From Frankia sp. (lineage in GTDB: Bacteria > Actinomycetota > Actinomycetes > Frankiales > Frankiaceae), in the NCBI GenBank assembly GCA_019689615.1, contig JADGHD010000015.1, forward strand, positions 1 through 20,708: 20,708 nucleotides of DNA. Direction: 5' to 3'. A program made the translations under genes and the position numbers. A model generated the notes under the pieces. It did not search any database and was not told the origin of the DNA. It saw only the letters and a list, made by a program, of their open reading frames with translations. Numbering within the stretch: the stretch's first letter is position 1; each line of letters starts with the position of its first letter. Below, one piece after another: positions 13,837 through 20,708 of this stretch.

Positions 13837-13842
13837 TAGCGT
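13837..13842 (+). promoter_or_regulatory. Candidate -10 element (TAGCGT) of the WXG100-like gene
   Basis: TAGCGT fits the actinobacterial TANNNT -10 pattern. A start about 7 bases later would leave a leader of roughly 23 bases containing GGAAGGG before the ATG at 13873. No convincing -35 is seen. Confidence 0.3.
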
Positions 13843-13872
13843 CCGCCGCAACGAGCGGAAGGGCGGTGGCGG

Positions 13873-14340
13873 ATGACGACGGAGCAGAACCCGGCGACGG
13901 GCCGGGCCGGTTCGACCGATGGCGCCTCCGATGGCCTGACCGGCCTGACCGGCTTGGTCGCCAACCGGCACCGCGCGGCGTTGCTTGCCACGGCGGCTGA
14001 GCTGGCCACCGGGCACGGCGAGATCGCGACCGCGTTCGACGGGGTGGGCACGGCCCTGGCGGCTGGCGCCTGGGAGGGGCCGTCGGCGACCGCCTGGTCA
14101 CGGGAGCTTCGCCGGGTGCGGGCCGAACTGCTAGGCGCGCTGTCGGTCGCGGCGGCGGACTGCGCCGCTGCCGCCGGGGCGCAGCCCGAGCAGGTCACCC
14201 CGGGTGACCCTCGGGCGCTGCCGCCGCCCGAGCCTGGCGCCCGCCAGCCGATGGCGCTCGCCGCGCCACCACCCCGGGCCGACCAGCGCCCCGGGCACGG
14301 CACGCCCAGCCGGGGTGGCCGCGGCCCGCAGGGCGGGTGA
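13873..14340 (+). CDS. WXG100-like small protein
   Basis: The 155-residue product has a polar N-terminus, then two predicted alpha helices (about residues 30-62 and 71-103). They are separated by GAWEGPSATAW, with Trp67-Glu68-Gly69 at the turn. This helix-WXG-helix plan is that of ESX/type VII secreted proteins, though the spacing and the extra Pro/Gly-rich C-terminal tail (about 104-155) are not canonical. The ATG at 13873 is supported by GGAAGGG about 9 bases upstream. Six bases after its stop a 778-residue gene begins on the same strand, so they form a pair. No type VII ATPase or channel gene is visible in the window. The WXG assignment rests on motif and length alone. Confidence 0.6.
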   Translation: MTTEQNPATGRAGSTDGASDGLTGLTGLVANRHRAALLATAAELATGHGEIATAFDGVGTALAAGAWEGPSATAWSRELRRVRAELLGALSVAAADCAAAAGAQPEQVTPGDPRALPPPEPGARQPMALAAPPPRADQRPGHGTPSRGGRGPQGG

Positions 14341-14346
14341 GCGGCC

Positions 14347-16683
14347 GTGCCCGGGGCGCCCGAGAGGGTCGTGCTGGACCTCGATCTGGTCGCGGTCCTC
14401 GTCCGCCGGCTGGTGACCCTGCGCGACCTGCTATGGAGCTGGCATGGCCGGCTCGCCGCCGCGCCGCGCCCGGTCGGCGACCCGGCCGGGGTAGTGATCT
14501 GCGCCCTGGCCCGGGCCTCGGGCTGGGCGCAGGCCGCGGCGGAGATGCTCACCCGCAGGGTCGCGCTCGCCCGCTCCGCCGAGGCTGCGGCGGGCCTGCC
14601 GGCGGCGGCGCCGCGGCCGCGGCTGGCCCGCTTTGGCCAGGACCGGCGCGAGGCGCCCAGCGGCCGGGTAGTGGCGGTGACGCTGCCGGCCGACCCGTTC
14701 CACGGCGACCGGGCGGCGGCCAGGGCAGCGGGCCGGCGGCTGGGTGAGCGGCTCGTGGCCGCCGTACTGCGACCGGCGCCGGACATGACGGAGCTGGCCG
14801 CGCTCACCGCCGAGCTGCGCGCCAGCGCGCTGGACCCCGACCTCACCGACGGGCTGGTCACCGCGGTCGGGCCCGGCCGGCTCGCGGAGCTGCTGCACGT
14901 GGCCGAGGGGATAGCGGGCGGGGACGCGCGCCACCGGGCCCGCCGCCCGCCGCGGTCGCGGGCGCCGGAGCTGGCGGCGCTGACGGCCGCGCTCGGCACG
15001 GCCCTGGGCACGGTCAGCCGGACCGGGCGGCTCACCGCCAGCTGGTTCGGCCGGTTCAACGTCCGTGGCCAGGCCGACGCAGCCGAGACGTCGCTGCTCG
15101 CCCCGCTGCTCGCGGGCAACCGGTTCGCCCCGGCGACGCTGCGGATGCTGGGCGAGGCGCTGTTCGGCGGCACGAGCCCGGCCGGGCAGGCCGGCCCGGA
15201 CGGCGATCCGGTCGGCAGCGGCATGCTCGGGGCAGCCGACGTGCCAGCCCCGGGCGGCCGCGACGGCGACAGGCACGGGCGGCGGCCGCGGCCGGCGGAA
15301 CGGAGCGGCGCCGGCGAGCCGCGGCCCACCGTCGGGCCGGTGCGCGACGTCGGCCTGTTCGGCTCCGTCGGTCCGGGCGGGGCTGGGCAACGCGAGGCCT
15401 ACGCCGTGGCGCTGCTGCGGGCCATCGCGGACGAGCCGACGCTGGTCGCGTCGTTCGCCACGGCGCACGTACCGGCGGTGGTGGCGCTCGCGCGCGCCCT
15501 GCCGGCTCCTCGGCTGCTCGGCGCCACCAGGTGGCCGTCGGCCGCGATCACCGACGCCTGGTATGACCTGCTCGGCCGGGCGGGGGGCGAGCGGGTGCGG
15601 CGCGCGGACCCGGCGGGCGCGGCGACGTTCGTCGCCAGGCTCGCGTTCGCGGTCTACCAGGAGCCGGAGCGGCCGCTGAGCCCGGCGCTGCTGGCGCGGA
15701 TCGCGGCGGTGCCGCACGTCTGGCGGGAGGAGATGTACGCATCGGTCACCGGCCTGCTCCCGGCCGCGGACGCGCTGCGCGACCCGGCCACCGGCGGGCT
15801 GGTGGCCAGCTGGCCGGCCGCCGGGCCGTGGGCCACGCACCTGCCCGGGCCGGTGGACGCCGCGCGGGTCCCGGCCGAGCTGTGGGCAGCGCTCCTGCGG
15901 GAGAGCCTCGCCTCGGCCGGCACCGACACCGGGCTCGCGACCGTGGGCCGGCTGGCACGGGACGCGGCGGAGCTCGCGGCCGCGGACGAGGAGGCGACCT
16001 GGGCGGCGACCCGCGGCTACCGGGGCGATGGCCACACCGCCTACCCGGCGAGCCCGCGCGACCTCGGCGCGCTGCGGCGGTCCGCCATGCTGGGGTTCTT
16101 CGTCGGCGCGGCCGCCGACGCCGCCGAGGAGCTGGCCCGGGCCGACCTCGCGGCGGTACAGCGGCGGGCACACGCGGCCGAGCGGGCCATCGACCAGCTC
16201 GCGGCGGCCCTGTCCGCGGTCCAGCCGCACAGCGGGGCGCTGGCGAACCTCTGGTCGATCATCACCGGGGTCACCCTGGCGACCGCGGTGTCCGAGGGCA
16301 AGTGGGCGCTGCGGGCCCGCCCCACCGCGGAGGCGCTGGCGGTCATCGCGCGGGTGCGGGCGGCGGTGTCCGTGGCCGTGCCCGGGTGGCAGGACGACTA
16401 CGTGGCCTCGGCCCTGGCGGTGTGGCGGCGGCGCGCCGACGACCCGCTCCTGCCGGTCGAGGTGACCGGCCCCGACGGGCTGCGACGCCGGTTCACCGGC
16501 GACCCGCGCGCCGACGGGTTCGTGACCGGCCCGCACGACGACTTCCTCGACCCGGCGGGCAACCCGCGCGACCCGGCCGCCATGTCCCCGGCCCAGCGGG
16601 ACGCCTTCCAGCGCTGGCTGGCCAGCCCGGCGCTGGTGGCCAACAACGACGCCATCCCCGCCCCGCGCCCGGGAGCCGGCTGA
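14347..16683 (+). CDS. Large Ala-rich protein of unknown function paired with the WXG100-like gene
   Basis: This 778-residue, mostly helical protein starts at GTG 14347, six bases after the WXG100-like gene. No signal peptide or transmembrane segment is evident. Residues about 1-80 (DLVAVLVRRLVTLRDLLWSW) look like a helical bundle. The middle has many short helices (LAPLLAGNRFAPATLRMLGEALFG, ALLRAIADEPTLVASFATAHV), interrupted at about 276-333 by a Gly/Pro/Arg linker. Near residue 560 comes RGYRGDGHTAYPASPRDLGALRRSAMLGFFVGA, then a long amphipathic helix and a C-terminal segment ending in DPAAMSPAQRDAFQRWLASP. The plan resembles the large uncharacterised partners (DUF6571-like) of WXG proteins in actinobacteria, but I cannot confirm a family. 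No toxin catalytic motif is recognised. Co-transcription with the preceding gene is likely. Confidence 0.8.
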   Translation: MPGAPERVVLDLDLVAVLVRRLVTLRDLLWSWHGRLAAAPRPVGDPAGVVICALARASGWAQAAAEMLTRRVALARSAEAAAGLPAAAPRPRLARFGQDRREAPSGRVVAVTLPADPFHGDRAAARAAGRRLGERLVAAVLRPAPDMTELAALTAELRASALDPDLTDGLVTAVGPGRLAELLHVAEGIAGGDARHRARRPPRSRAPELAALTAALGTALGTVSRTGRLTASWFGRFNVRGQADAAETSLLAPLLAGNRFAPATLRMLGEALFGGTSPAGQAGPDGDPVGSGMLGAADVPAPGGRDGDRHGRRPRPAERSGAGEPRPTVGPVRDVGLFGSVGPGGAGQREAYAVALLRAIADEPTLVASFATAHVPAVVALARALPAPRLLGATRWPSAAITDAWYDLLGRAGGERVRRADPAGAATFVARLAFAVYQEPERPLSPALLARIAAVPHVWREEMYASVTGLLPAADALRDPATGGLVASWPAAGPWATHLPGPVDAARVPAELWAALLRESLASAGTDTGLATVGRLARDAAELAAADEEATWAATRGYRGDGHTAYPASPRDLGALRRSAMLGFFVGAAADAAEELARADLAAVQRRAHAAERAIDQLAAALSAVQPHSGALANLWSIITGVTLATAVSEGKWALRARPTAEALAVIARVRAAVSVAVPGWQDDYVASALAVWRRRADDPLLPVEVTGPDGLRRRFTGDPRADGFVTGPHDDFLDPAGNPRDPAAMSPAQRDAFQRWLASPALVANNDAIPAPRPGAG

Positions 16684-16721
16684 TGGCCGGGCGGTGGCTG
16701 CCCCTGGCGCGGGCGGCCGGC

Positions 16722-17795
16722 TCAGCGCAGCACGTCGGCGAGGTCGTAGCGGACCGGCTCGTCGAGCTGGGCGAAGGTGCAGCTGGTGGGCTCCCGGTCC
16801 GGCCGGAAGCGGACGAACTGGGTGGTGTGCCGAAACCGCGGCCCCTCCAGGTGGTCGTAGCGGACCTCGACGACCAGCTCCGGCCGCAGCGGCACGAAGG
16901 AGAGGTCCTTGCCGCGCCCCCAGCGGCTCTCCCCCGCCTCCCACGGGGTGCGGGCGCCGTCTGCCGCGCGTTCCGGCGCCCACGGGTGCCCGGCGAGATC
17001 CGTGACCAGCGGCGCGAGGTCGCGGGCGAGCGAGCGGCGGACCTCGAGCGGGAAGGCCGAGGTGACCCCGACCGACGCCAGCCGGGGCGGCGCGCCGGGG
17101 TGCGGCGCGTCCTCGTAGAGGCCGAGCATCAGCGAGCCGACGGCGGTCGGCTCCGGCGCGTAGGGCCGGTAGCCGGCGACCACGCAGTCGGCGGTCCGCT
17201 CGTGCTTGATCTTGAACATCACCCGCCGGTCGGGCTGGTAGGGGGCGTCCAGCGGCTTGGCCACCAGCCCGTCCAGCCCGGCACCCTCGAACTGGTCGAA
17301 CCAGCGCGCGGCCTCGCCGATGTCGGTCGTCGCCTGGGTGACGTGCACGGGTGCGCGCGCCCCGGCCAGCGCCTCGACCAGCAGCTCGCGGCGGGTCGCG
17401 AACGGCTCGTCCAGCAGCGACCGGTCACCGAGGGCGAGCAGGTCGAAGGCGACGAACGACGCCGGCGTCTCGACGGCCAGCCGGGACACCCGGCTCGTCG
17501 CCGGGTGGATCCGCTGCCCGAGCGCGGCCCAGTCCAGCCGGTCGCCCACCACGACGACGATCTCGCCGTCGAGCACGCACCGCGGCGGGAGCTGGGCGCG
17601 GAACGCCTCGACCAGCTCCGGGAAGTAGCGGCGCATCGACTTCGTCGTCCGCGAGCCGATCTCCACCTCCGGCCCGTCCCGGAAGACCACGGAACGGAAC
17701 CCGTCCCACTTCGGCTCGTAGCTCATCCCCGCGGGGATCTGGGCCACGGAGCGGGCGAGCATCGGCTTCACGGGCGGCAAGACGGGCAGGTCCAC
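16722..17795 (-). CDS. ligC: ATP-dependent DNA ligase, LigC type
   Basis: The 357-residue product closely fits mycobacterial-type LigC, an accessory ATP-dependent ligase linked to end-joining and repair. Adenylation-domain motifs are in order: the AMP-accepting Lys29 in EPKWDGFRS, LDGEI (75-79), SFVAFDLLAL (113-122), DGLVAK (175-180) and MFKIKH (193-198). An OB-fold C-terminal domain follows. The length agrees with LigC rather than multi-domain LigD, and there is no polymerase or phosphoesterase domain. I chose GTG at 17795 because homologues begin DLPV.PPV.PMLA. Another GTG at 17813 is possible, and neither has a strong ribosome-binding site. No ku gene lies in the window. The gene converges with the 778-residue gene (38-base gap), and the short gap shows no strong terminator. 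Confidence 0.93.
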   Translation of the reverse strand: MDLPVLPPVKPMLARSVAQIPAGMSYEPKWDGFRSVVFRDGPEVEIGSRTTKSMRRYFPELVEAFRAQLPPRCVLDGEIVVVVGDRLDWAALGQRIHPATSRVSRLAVETPASFVAFDLLALGDRSLLDEPFATRRELLVEALAGARAPVHVTQATTDIGEAARWFDQFEGAGLDGLVAKPLDAPYQPDRRVMFKIKHERTADCVVAGYRPYAPEPTAVGSLMLGLYEDAPHPGAPPRLASVGVTSAFPLEVRRSLARDLAPLVTDLAGHPWAPERAADGARTPWEAGESRWGRGKDLSFVPLRPELVVEVRYDHLEGPRFRHTTQFVRFRPDREPTSCTFAQLDEPVRYDLADVLR

Positions 17796-17943
17796 CAGCC
17801 CATGCTCGCCCACCGCCCCCGCCCCGGGCGCAACCAGCCGCACCGGCCCGCTCGCGGCGCGGGCCCGGCCGCCGGGCTGGGCGCTGTCGGGGCCGTGGGC
17901 GCGCCAGCCAGGCGGGCGCTCGCGCCGGGCAGGTACCCGCTCG

Positions 17944-19563
17944 TCAGGTGGGCGCGAGCCAGCCGGCGCAGCGCAGGTGGGCGAGCACCGCCGCGACGGC
18001 CTCGTCCGCGCAGAGCGCCGTGATGTCGACGGTGAGCTCGGCGCCACCCGGCCCGGCGGCGGGCTCCGCTCCCCCGGCGGGCCCGGCCGGCGCGCCTGGG
18101 CGCTGCTGCGCGCCGGCCTGCCCCTGGCCGGCCGGCGCCGTGGTGACCCGCACGTGGACGAAGCCGGCGCCGGTGCGCTCGACCAGCGCGCGGGCCCGCG
18201 CCGCCGCCGTCTGGGTCACATCCGGCGCGCAGACGGCGATCCCGCCCGCCGCGGACACCTCGGCGGCGACGAAGCCCACCCGGGTGGCCAGCGCCTGGTC
18301 GGCCCGTGCGGGGTCGGGCTCGCCGCCCAGGTAGGCCCGGGCCGTGTCGCGGTCGAGCAGGGTGACGTGCCGGCGGCCGCGCTCCAGCAGCCGGCAGGTC
18401 AGCAGGCGGGCCAGGCGCGACGTGCCCGCGTCCGGCGGCCCGCTGAACAGCACCGTGAACCCGCGGGCCACCCGCGGCGGGTAGGCGCTGGCCAGCTCGG
18501 CCGCCACCGGCGGCGGGGTGAGCTCGGCCGGGACCGACCGGCCGGCGGCGAGGAAGGCGGCCAGCTCCGCCCGGCCCGGGGTGCCCAGCGCCGGCCCGGT
18601 GAGGCTGCCGCCCAGCCCGTAGAACTCGGCGAGGTGGGCCCGCAGCGAGATCAGTTCGGCGAGCCGGTCCGCCGAGCCCGGCTCCTCGGCCTGGCCGGCG
18701 GCGAGGCCGCCACGCAACGGGGTGGCGGTGAACCCTGGCTCGCGGGGCGCGGCGAGCTCTGGGCTGGGCACCACCGGGACCAGCACCAGCAGCGGGCCCG
18801 GCTCCCCGGCGGGCGGCTGGCCGCCTGGTTCGGCGAGGCCCGGCGGGTGCGCCGGCCGGGTCGCCTCGGCGGCGATGGCGGGATGGGCCAGCGTTGCCTC
18901 GGCCGGGCGCAGCGGCTCGCGCAGGGCGTCCAGCGCCGCCCGCAGTGCCCGCACCCGCAGGTGGTGCCGGGGGTCCGTCGGGTCGGCTCCGCCGACCGGG
19001 GCGAGGACGACGCAGCGGCGGCCCTGGCGGCTCAGCGCCCGGATCCGGGCGACATCGGCGGTGTGCAGCAGGCCGTCCGCCCACACGGCCCAGGGCAGCG
19101 GCGGGGTGTGCCAGCCGCGCCGGCGCAGCTCGGCGCGCAGCTGGTCCGGGCGCAGCCGCAGCTCGCGGTGGTCGGGATGATCCGGCAGCCGAAGGCCCGC
19201 CAGGGTGCCGGCCAGCCGGACTACCGGCTCGCCGGCGCGGCGGGCCGCCGCCCGCTCCTGCGGGAGCACCGCCCGCAGGCTCAGCGCCGCGAGCAGGACA
19301 CCGTCGGGGTCGCGCAGCGCCACCGGGTCGCCCCGGCCGAGCCCGGCCGCCGCCCGCGCCGGCACCACCAGGCCGGGCACCCGCAGCCCGTCGCGCAGGG
19401 TGTCCTCGGGGTAGCCGGGCACCGGGCCGAACGCGCCGAGCAGCAGCAGCTCGAGGTCGGCGAGCTGGTCCGGGGCCAGCACCAGCGACGGCCAGCGATG
19501 GGACGCGGCGGTCAGCTCGGCGGCCCGGTCGGCGCCGACCAGCGCGAGGGCGGGAGCGGCCAC
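17944..19563 (-). CDS. Degenerate ATP sulfurylase/APS kinase-like protein
   Basis: The 539-residue product has the layout of bifunctional sulfate adenylyltransferase/APS kinase: a PUA-like N-terminal domain (about 1-150, with DPVALRDPDGVLLAAL), a shortened sulfurylase-like domain (155-345) and an APS kinase-like domain (365-535). Homology is clear from AAGRSVPAELTPPPVAAEL, YPPRVARGFTVLFSG, VTLLDRDTARAYL and RVGFVAAEVSAAGGIAVCAP. Key residues are missing. The Walker A is GPPDAGTS (375-382), with Thr where Lys should be. The sulfurylase TRNPxHxxH site reads ADGLLHTAD, GRDHAGPG is absent, and RDxN is altered. It is probably a pseudoenzyme or regulator. GTG at 19563 is supported by TACGGT 6 bases upstream. 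A frameshift is unlikely because the frame is continuous and the motifs are collinear. Confidence 0.82.
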   Translation of the reverse strand: MAAPALALVGADRAAELTAASHRWPSLVLAPDQLADLELLLLGAFGPVPGYPEDTLRDGLRVPGLVVPARAAAGLGRGDPVALRDPDGVLLAALSLRAVLPQERAAARRAGEPVVRLAGTLAGLRLPDHPDHRELRLRPDQLRAELRRRGWHTPPLPWAVWADGLLHTADVARIRALSRQGRRCVVLAPVGGADPTDPRHHLRVRALRAALDALREPLRPAEATLAHPAIAAEATRPAHPPGLAEPGGQPPAGEPGPLLVLVPVVPSPELAAPREPGFTATPLRGGLAAGQAEEPGSADRLAELISLRAHLAEFYGLGGSLTGPALGTPGRAELAAFLAAGRSVPAELTPPPVAAELASAYPPRVARGFTVLFSGPPDAGTSRLARLLTCRLLERGRRHVTLLDRDTARAYLGGEPDPARADQALATRVGFVAAEVSAAGGIAVCAPDVTQTAAARARALVERTGAGFVHVRVTTAPAGQGQAGAQQRPGAPAGPAGGAEPAAGPGGAELTVDITALCADEAVAAVLAHLRCAGWLAPT

Positions 19564-19569
19564 GTCCTG

Positions 19570-19575
19570 ACCGTA
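19570..19575 (-). promoter_or_regulatory. Candidate -10 element (TACGGT) of the sulfurylase/kinase-like gene
   Basis: On the minus strand TACGGT ends 6 bases before the GTG at 19563. No ribosome-binding site fits at normal spacing, so a leaderless mRNA is suggested. No clear -35 is seen. Confidence 0.35.
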
Positions 19576-19700
19576 GCCCGCGCGGCGCCGGCCTACGCCT
19601 CATCGGGCCCGCCGCCCTGGCGCGCCGCCGCCCGCTCGGCCGGTCAGCCGGCGCCACCCGTGGGCGGCGGCGCGATCAGCACGGGCGGCCGGGTTTGCGC

Positions 19701-19730
19701 GCGCGGCTGGCCGGGGCGCGGCTGGCCGAG
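19701..19730. repeat. Two-copy 15-bp tandem repeat between cysQ and the sulfurylase/kinase-like gene
   Basis: GCGCGGCTGGCCG occurs at 19701-19713 and 19716-19728, a 15-bp period with one difference (GGG or GAG at the end). It lies in the 192-base gap 19564-19755, which shows no gene. It could also fold as a GC hairpin, but no T-tract follows. Confidence 0.6.
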
Positions 19731-19755
19731 AGGCCCACCACGGCGGCCCCGCCCG

Positions 19756-20562
19756 CTAGCCGCCCGGCTGGGCGGCCGCGGCGGGCTGGCCCTCCTGGTA
19801 GCGGGCGACGGCGGCGAGCACCTGGCTGGCCAGCTCGGGCCGGCAGATCAGCAGGTCGGGCAGCAGCGGGTCGGGCTGGTTGTAGCGCAGCGGCGACCCG
19901 TCGATCCGGGAGGCGTGCAGGCCGGCGGCCAGCGCGACCGCGACCGGGGCGGCCGAGTCCCACTCGTACTGGCCACCGGCGTGCAGGTAGACGTCGGCCT
20001 CGCCGCGGACCACCGCGGACGCCTTCGCGCCGGCCGAGCCCATCGGCACCACCGTGCCGCCCAGCGCCGCGGCGACGTCGGTGACCAGCCGCGGTGCCCG
20101 GGTGCGGCTGGCGACCAGCCGGGGCCCACCCGCCGGCATCGGCGGTGGCGGGCTCGCCGACGCCGTGGACAGGGTCAGCCCGAGCCCCGGCAGCGCGACG
20201 GCGCCGGTGACCAGCTCGCCGGCCTGCCAGAGCGCGACGTGCACGGCCCAGTCGGTCCGGCCCTCCTCGGAGAACTCCCGGGTCCCGTCGAGCGGGTCGA
20301 TGATCCAGACGCGGTCGGCCCGCAGCCGGGCCGGGTCGTCGACGGCCTCCTCCGACAGCACCGCGTCCGCGGGCCGGTAGCGCGCCAGGGCCGCTCCCAG
20401 TAGCTGCTGGGAGCCGGCGTCGCCGGCGTCGCGCAGCGCGGCCGGGTCGGCGAAGCCGTGGCTGGCGCGGATGGCGAGCAGCCGCTGCCCGGCCTCCTCG
20501 GCCAGGCGCACCGCGAGCTGCGCGTCGGACAGGTTGTCGGCGTCAGCGATGTCGATGCTCAC
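19756..20562 (-). CDS. cysQ: 3'(2'),5'-bisphosphate nucleotidase CysQ
   Basis: CysQ removes the 3'-phosphate of PAP (and PAPS), clearing the by-product of sulfate activation and sulfotransfer. The 268-residue product belongs to the Mg-dependent inositol monophosphatase superfamily. Glu71-Glu72 lie in LSEEAVDD, the metal site DPLDGTREF starts at Asp89 (Asp89, Asp92), GSAGAK is at 175-180, and WDSAAP has Asp202. The SEEAVDDPARLRADRVWIIDP pattern and the QYEWDSAAP ending fit CysQ better than inositol phosphatases. The start is GTG 20562, in frame with no earlier ATG, GTG or TTG. TACACT lies 8 bases upstream and no ribosome-binding site is seen, so the mRNA may be leaderless. It is the neighbour of the sulfurylase/kinase-like gene on the same strand, 192 bases upstream of it. 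Confidence 0.92.
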   Translation of the reverse strand: MSIDIADADNLSDAQLAVRLAEEAGQRLLAIRASHGFADPAALRDAGDAGSQQLLGAALARYRPADAVLSEEAVDDPARLRADRVWIIDPLDGTREFSEEGRTDWAVHVALWQAGELVTGAVALPGLGLTLSTASASPPPPMPAGGPRLVASRTRAPRLVTDVAAALGGTVVPMGSAGAKASAVVRGEADVYLHAGGQYEWDSAAPVAVALAAGLHASRIDGSPLRYNQPDPLLPDLLICRPELASQVLAAVARYQEGQPAAAAQPGG

Positions 20563-20570
20563 CGGACGGC

Positions 20571-20576
20571 AGTGTA
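20571..20576 (-). promoter_or_regulatory. Candidate -10 element (TACACT) of cysQ
   Basis: On the minus strand TACACT ends 8 bases before the GTG at 20562, in the place expected for a leaderless transcript. No good -35 is visible. The remaining 132 bases to the window edge hold no supported gene. Confidence 0.4.
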
Positions 20577-20708
20577 GGGCGGCGATCTGGCACAGGCGCG
20601 GGATGCGCCCGCCGCGACCAGCCCGGCCGGCCAGCTCACGGCGCCGGCGGGCAGCCTGGTCAGGCCCGCGCGGCGGCCGCGGGCGCGCGGCGGCGCGGCC
20701 GGGAGGCG

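Noticed and set aside
13873..14340. PE/PPE-family protein
   Set aside because: No N-terminal Pro-Glu signature; the helix-WEG-helix pattern fits WXG100 better.
17977..20403. 808-codon plus-strand frame opposite the sulfurylase/kinase-like gene and cysQ
   Set aside because: Covers two real minus-strand genes and the gap between them; no domain or ribosome-binding site.
20602..20708. Divergent plus-strand gene starting at ATG 20602
   Set aside because: The open frame to the edge is Arg/Pro-rich with only a weak ribosome-binding sequence and no recognisable family; too short to support.

Overview
The window is very GC-rich, and its coding regions strongly prefer G or C in third codon positions. 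Its gene families (DUF4193, DUF3145, LigC-type ATP-dependent DNA ligase, the glgX/treY/treZ set, a RibD_C-type pyrimidine reductase, a short prephenate dehydratase) are typical of high-GC Actinomycetota. A Frankia-like organism is my best guess from protein style. That guess is an inference, not a database result.

Layout. 1-695 (+): nicotinamidase PncA, preceded by a 15-bp minisatellite at the window edge. 787-1884 (-): two conserved actinobacterial proteins, DUF4193 and DUF3145. 2209-3566 (-): an NfeD-like membrane protein translationally coupled to an SPFH/band 7 protein. 3697-8763 (+): glgX, a possible 34-codon coupling ORF, and treY. 8747-11671 (-): treZ, a 34-residue single-span membrane peptide and a DUF2231 membrane protein. 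12058-13730 (+): pheA and a RibD_C-type reductase. 13873-16683 (+): a small WXG100-like protein followed six bases later by a 778-residue protein of unknown function. 16722-17795 (-): LigC-type ligase. 17944-20562 (-): a degenerate ATP sulfurylase/APS kinase-like protein and CysQ.

How the genes fit together. GlgX, TreY and TreZ form the glycogen-to-trehalose route: debranching, isomerisation of the reducing end, then release of trehalose. Here treZ is inverted relative to glgX-treY and overlaps the 3' end of treY by 17 bp. As given, glgX is broken by a missing G at about 4692, so either the sequence has an error or the debranching step is lost. CysQ and the sulfurylase/kinase-like protein point to PAP/PAPS metabolism, but the latter has lost its visible catalytic motifs and looks like a pseudoenzyme. 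NfeD with SPFH is a standard membrane-microdomain pair.

The least explained parts are: the WXG100-like/778-residue pair; the sulfurylase/kinase pseudoenzyme; the in-frame 15- to 24-bp repeat expansions in pncA, glgX and treZ; the tightly spaced half-sites in the DUF2231-pheA divergent region; and several starts where a TANNNT -10 hexamer sits 6 to 8 bases before the start codon, suggesting leaderless mRNAs. I saw no rRNA, tRNA, CRISPR array, insertion sequence or phage gene.
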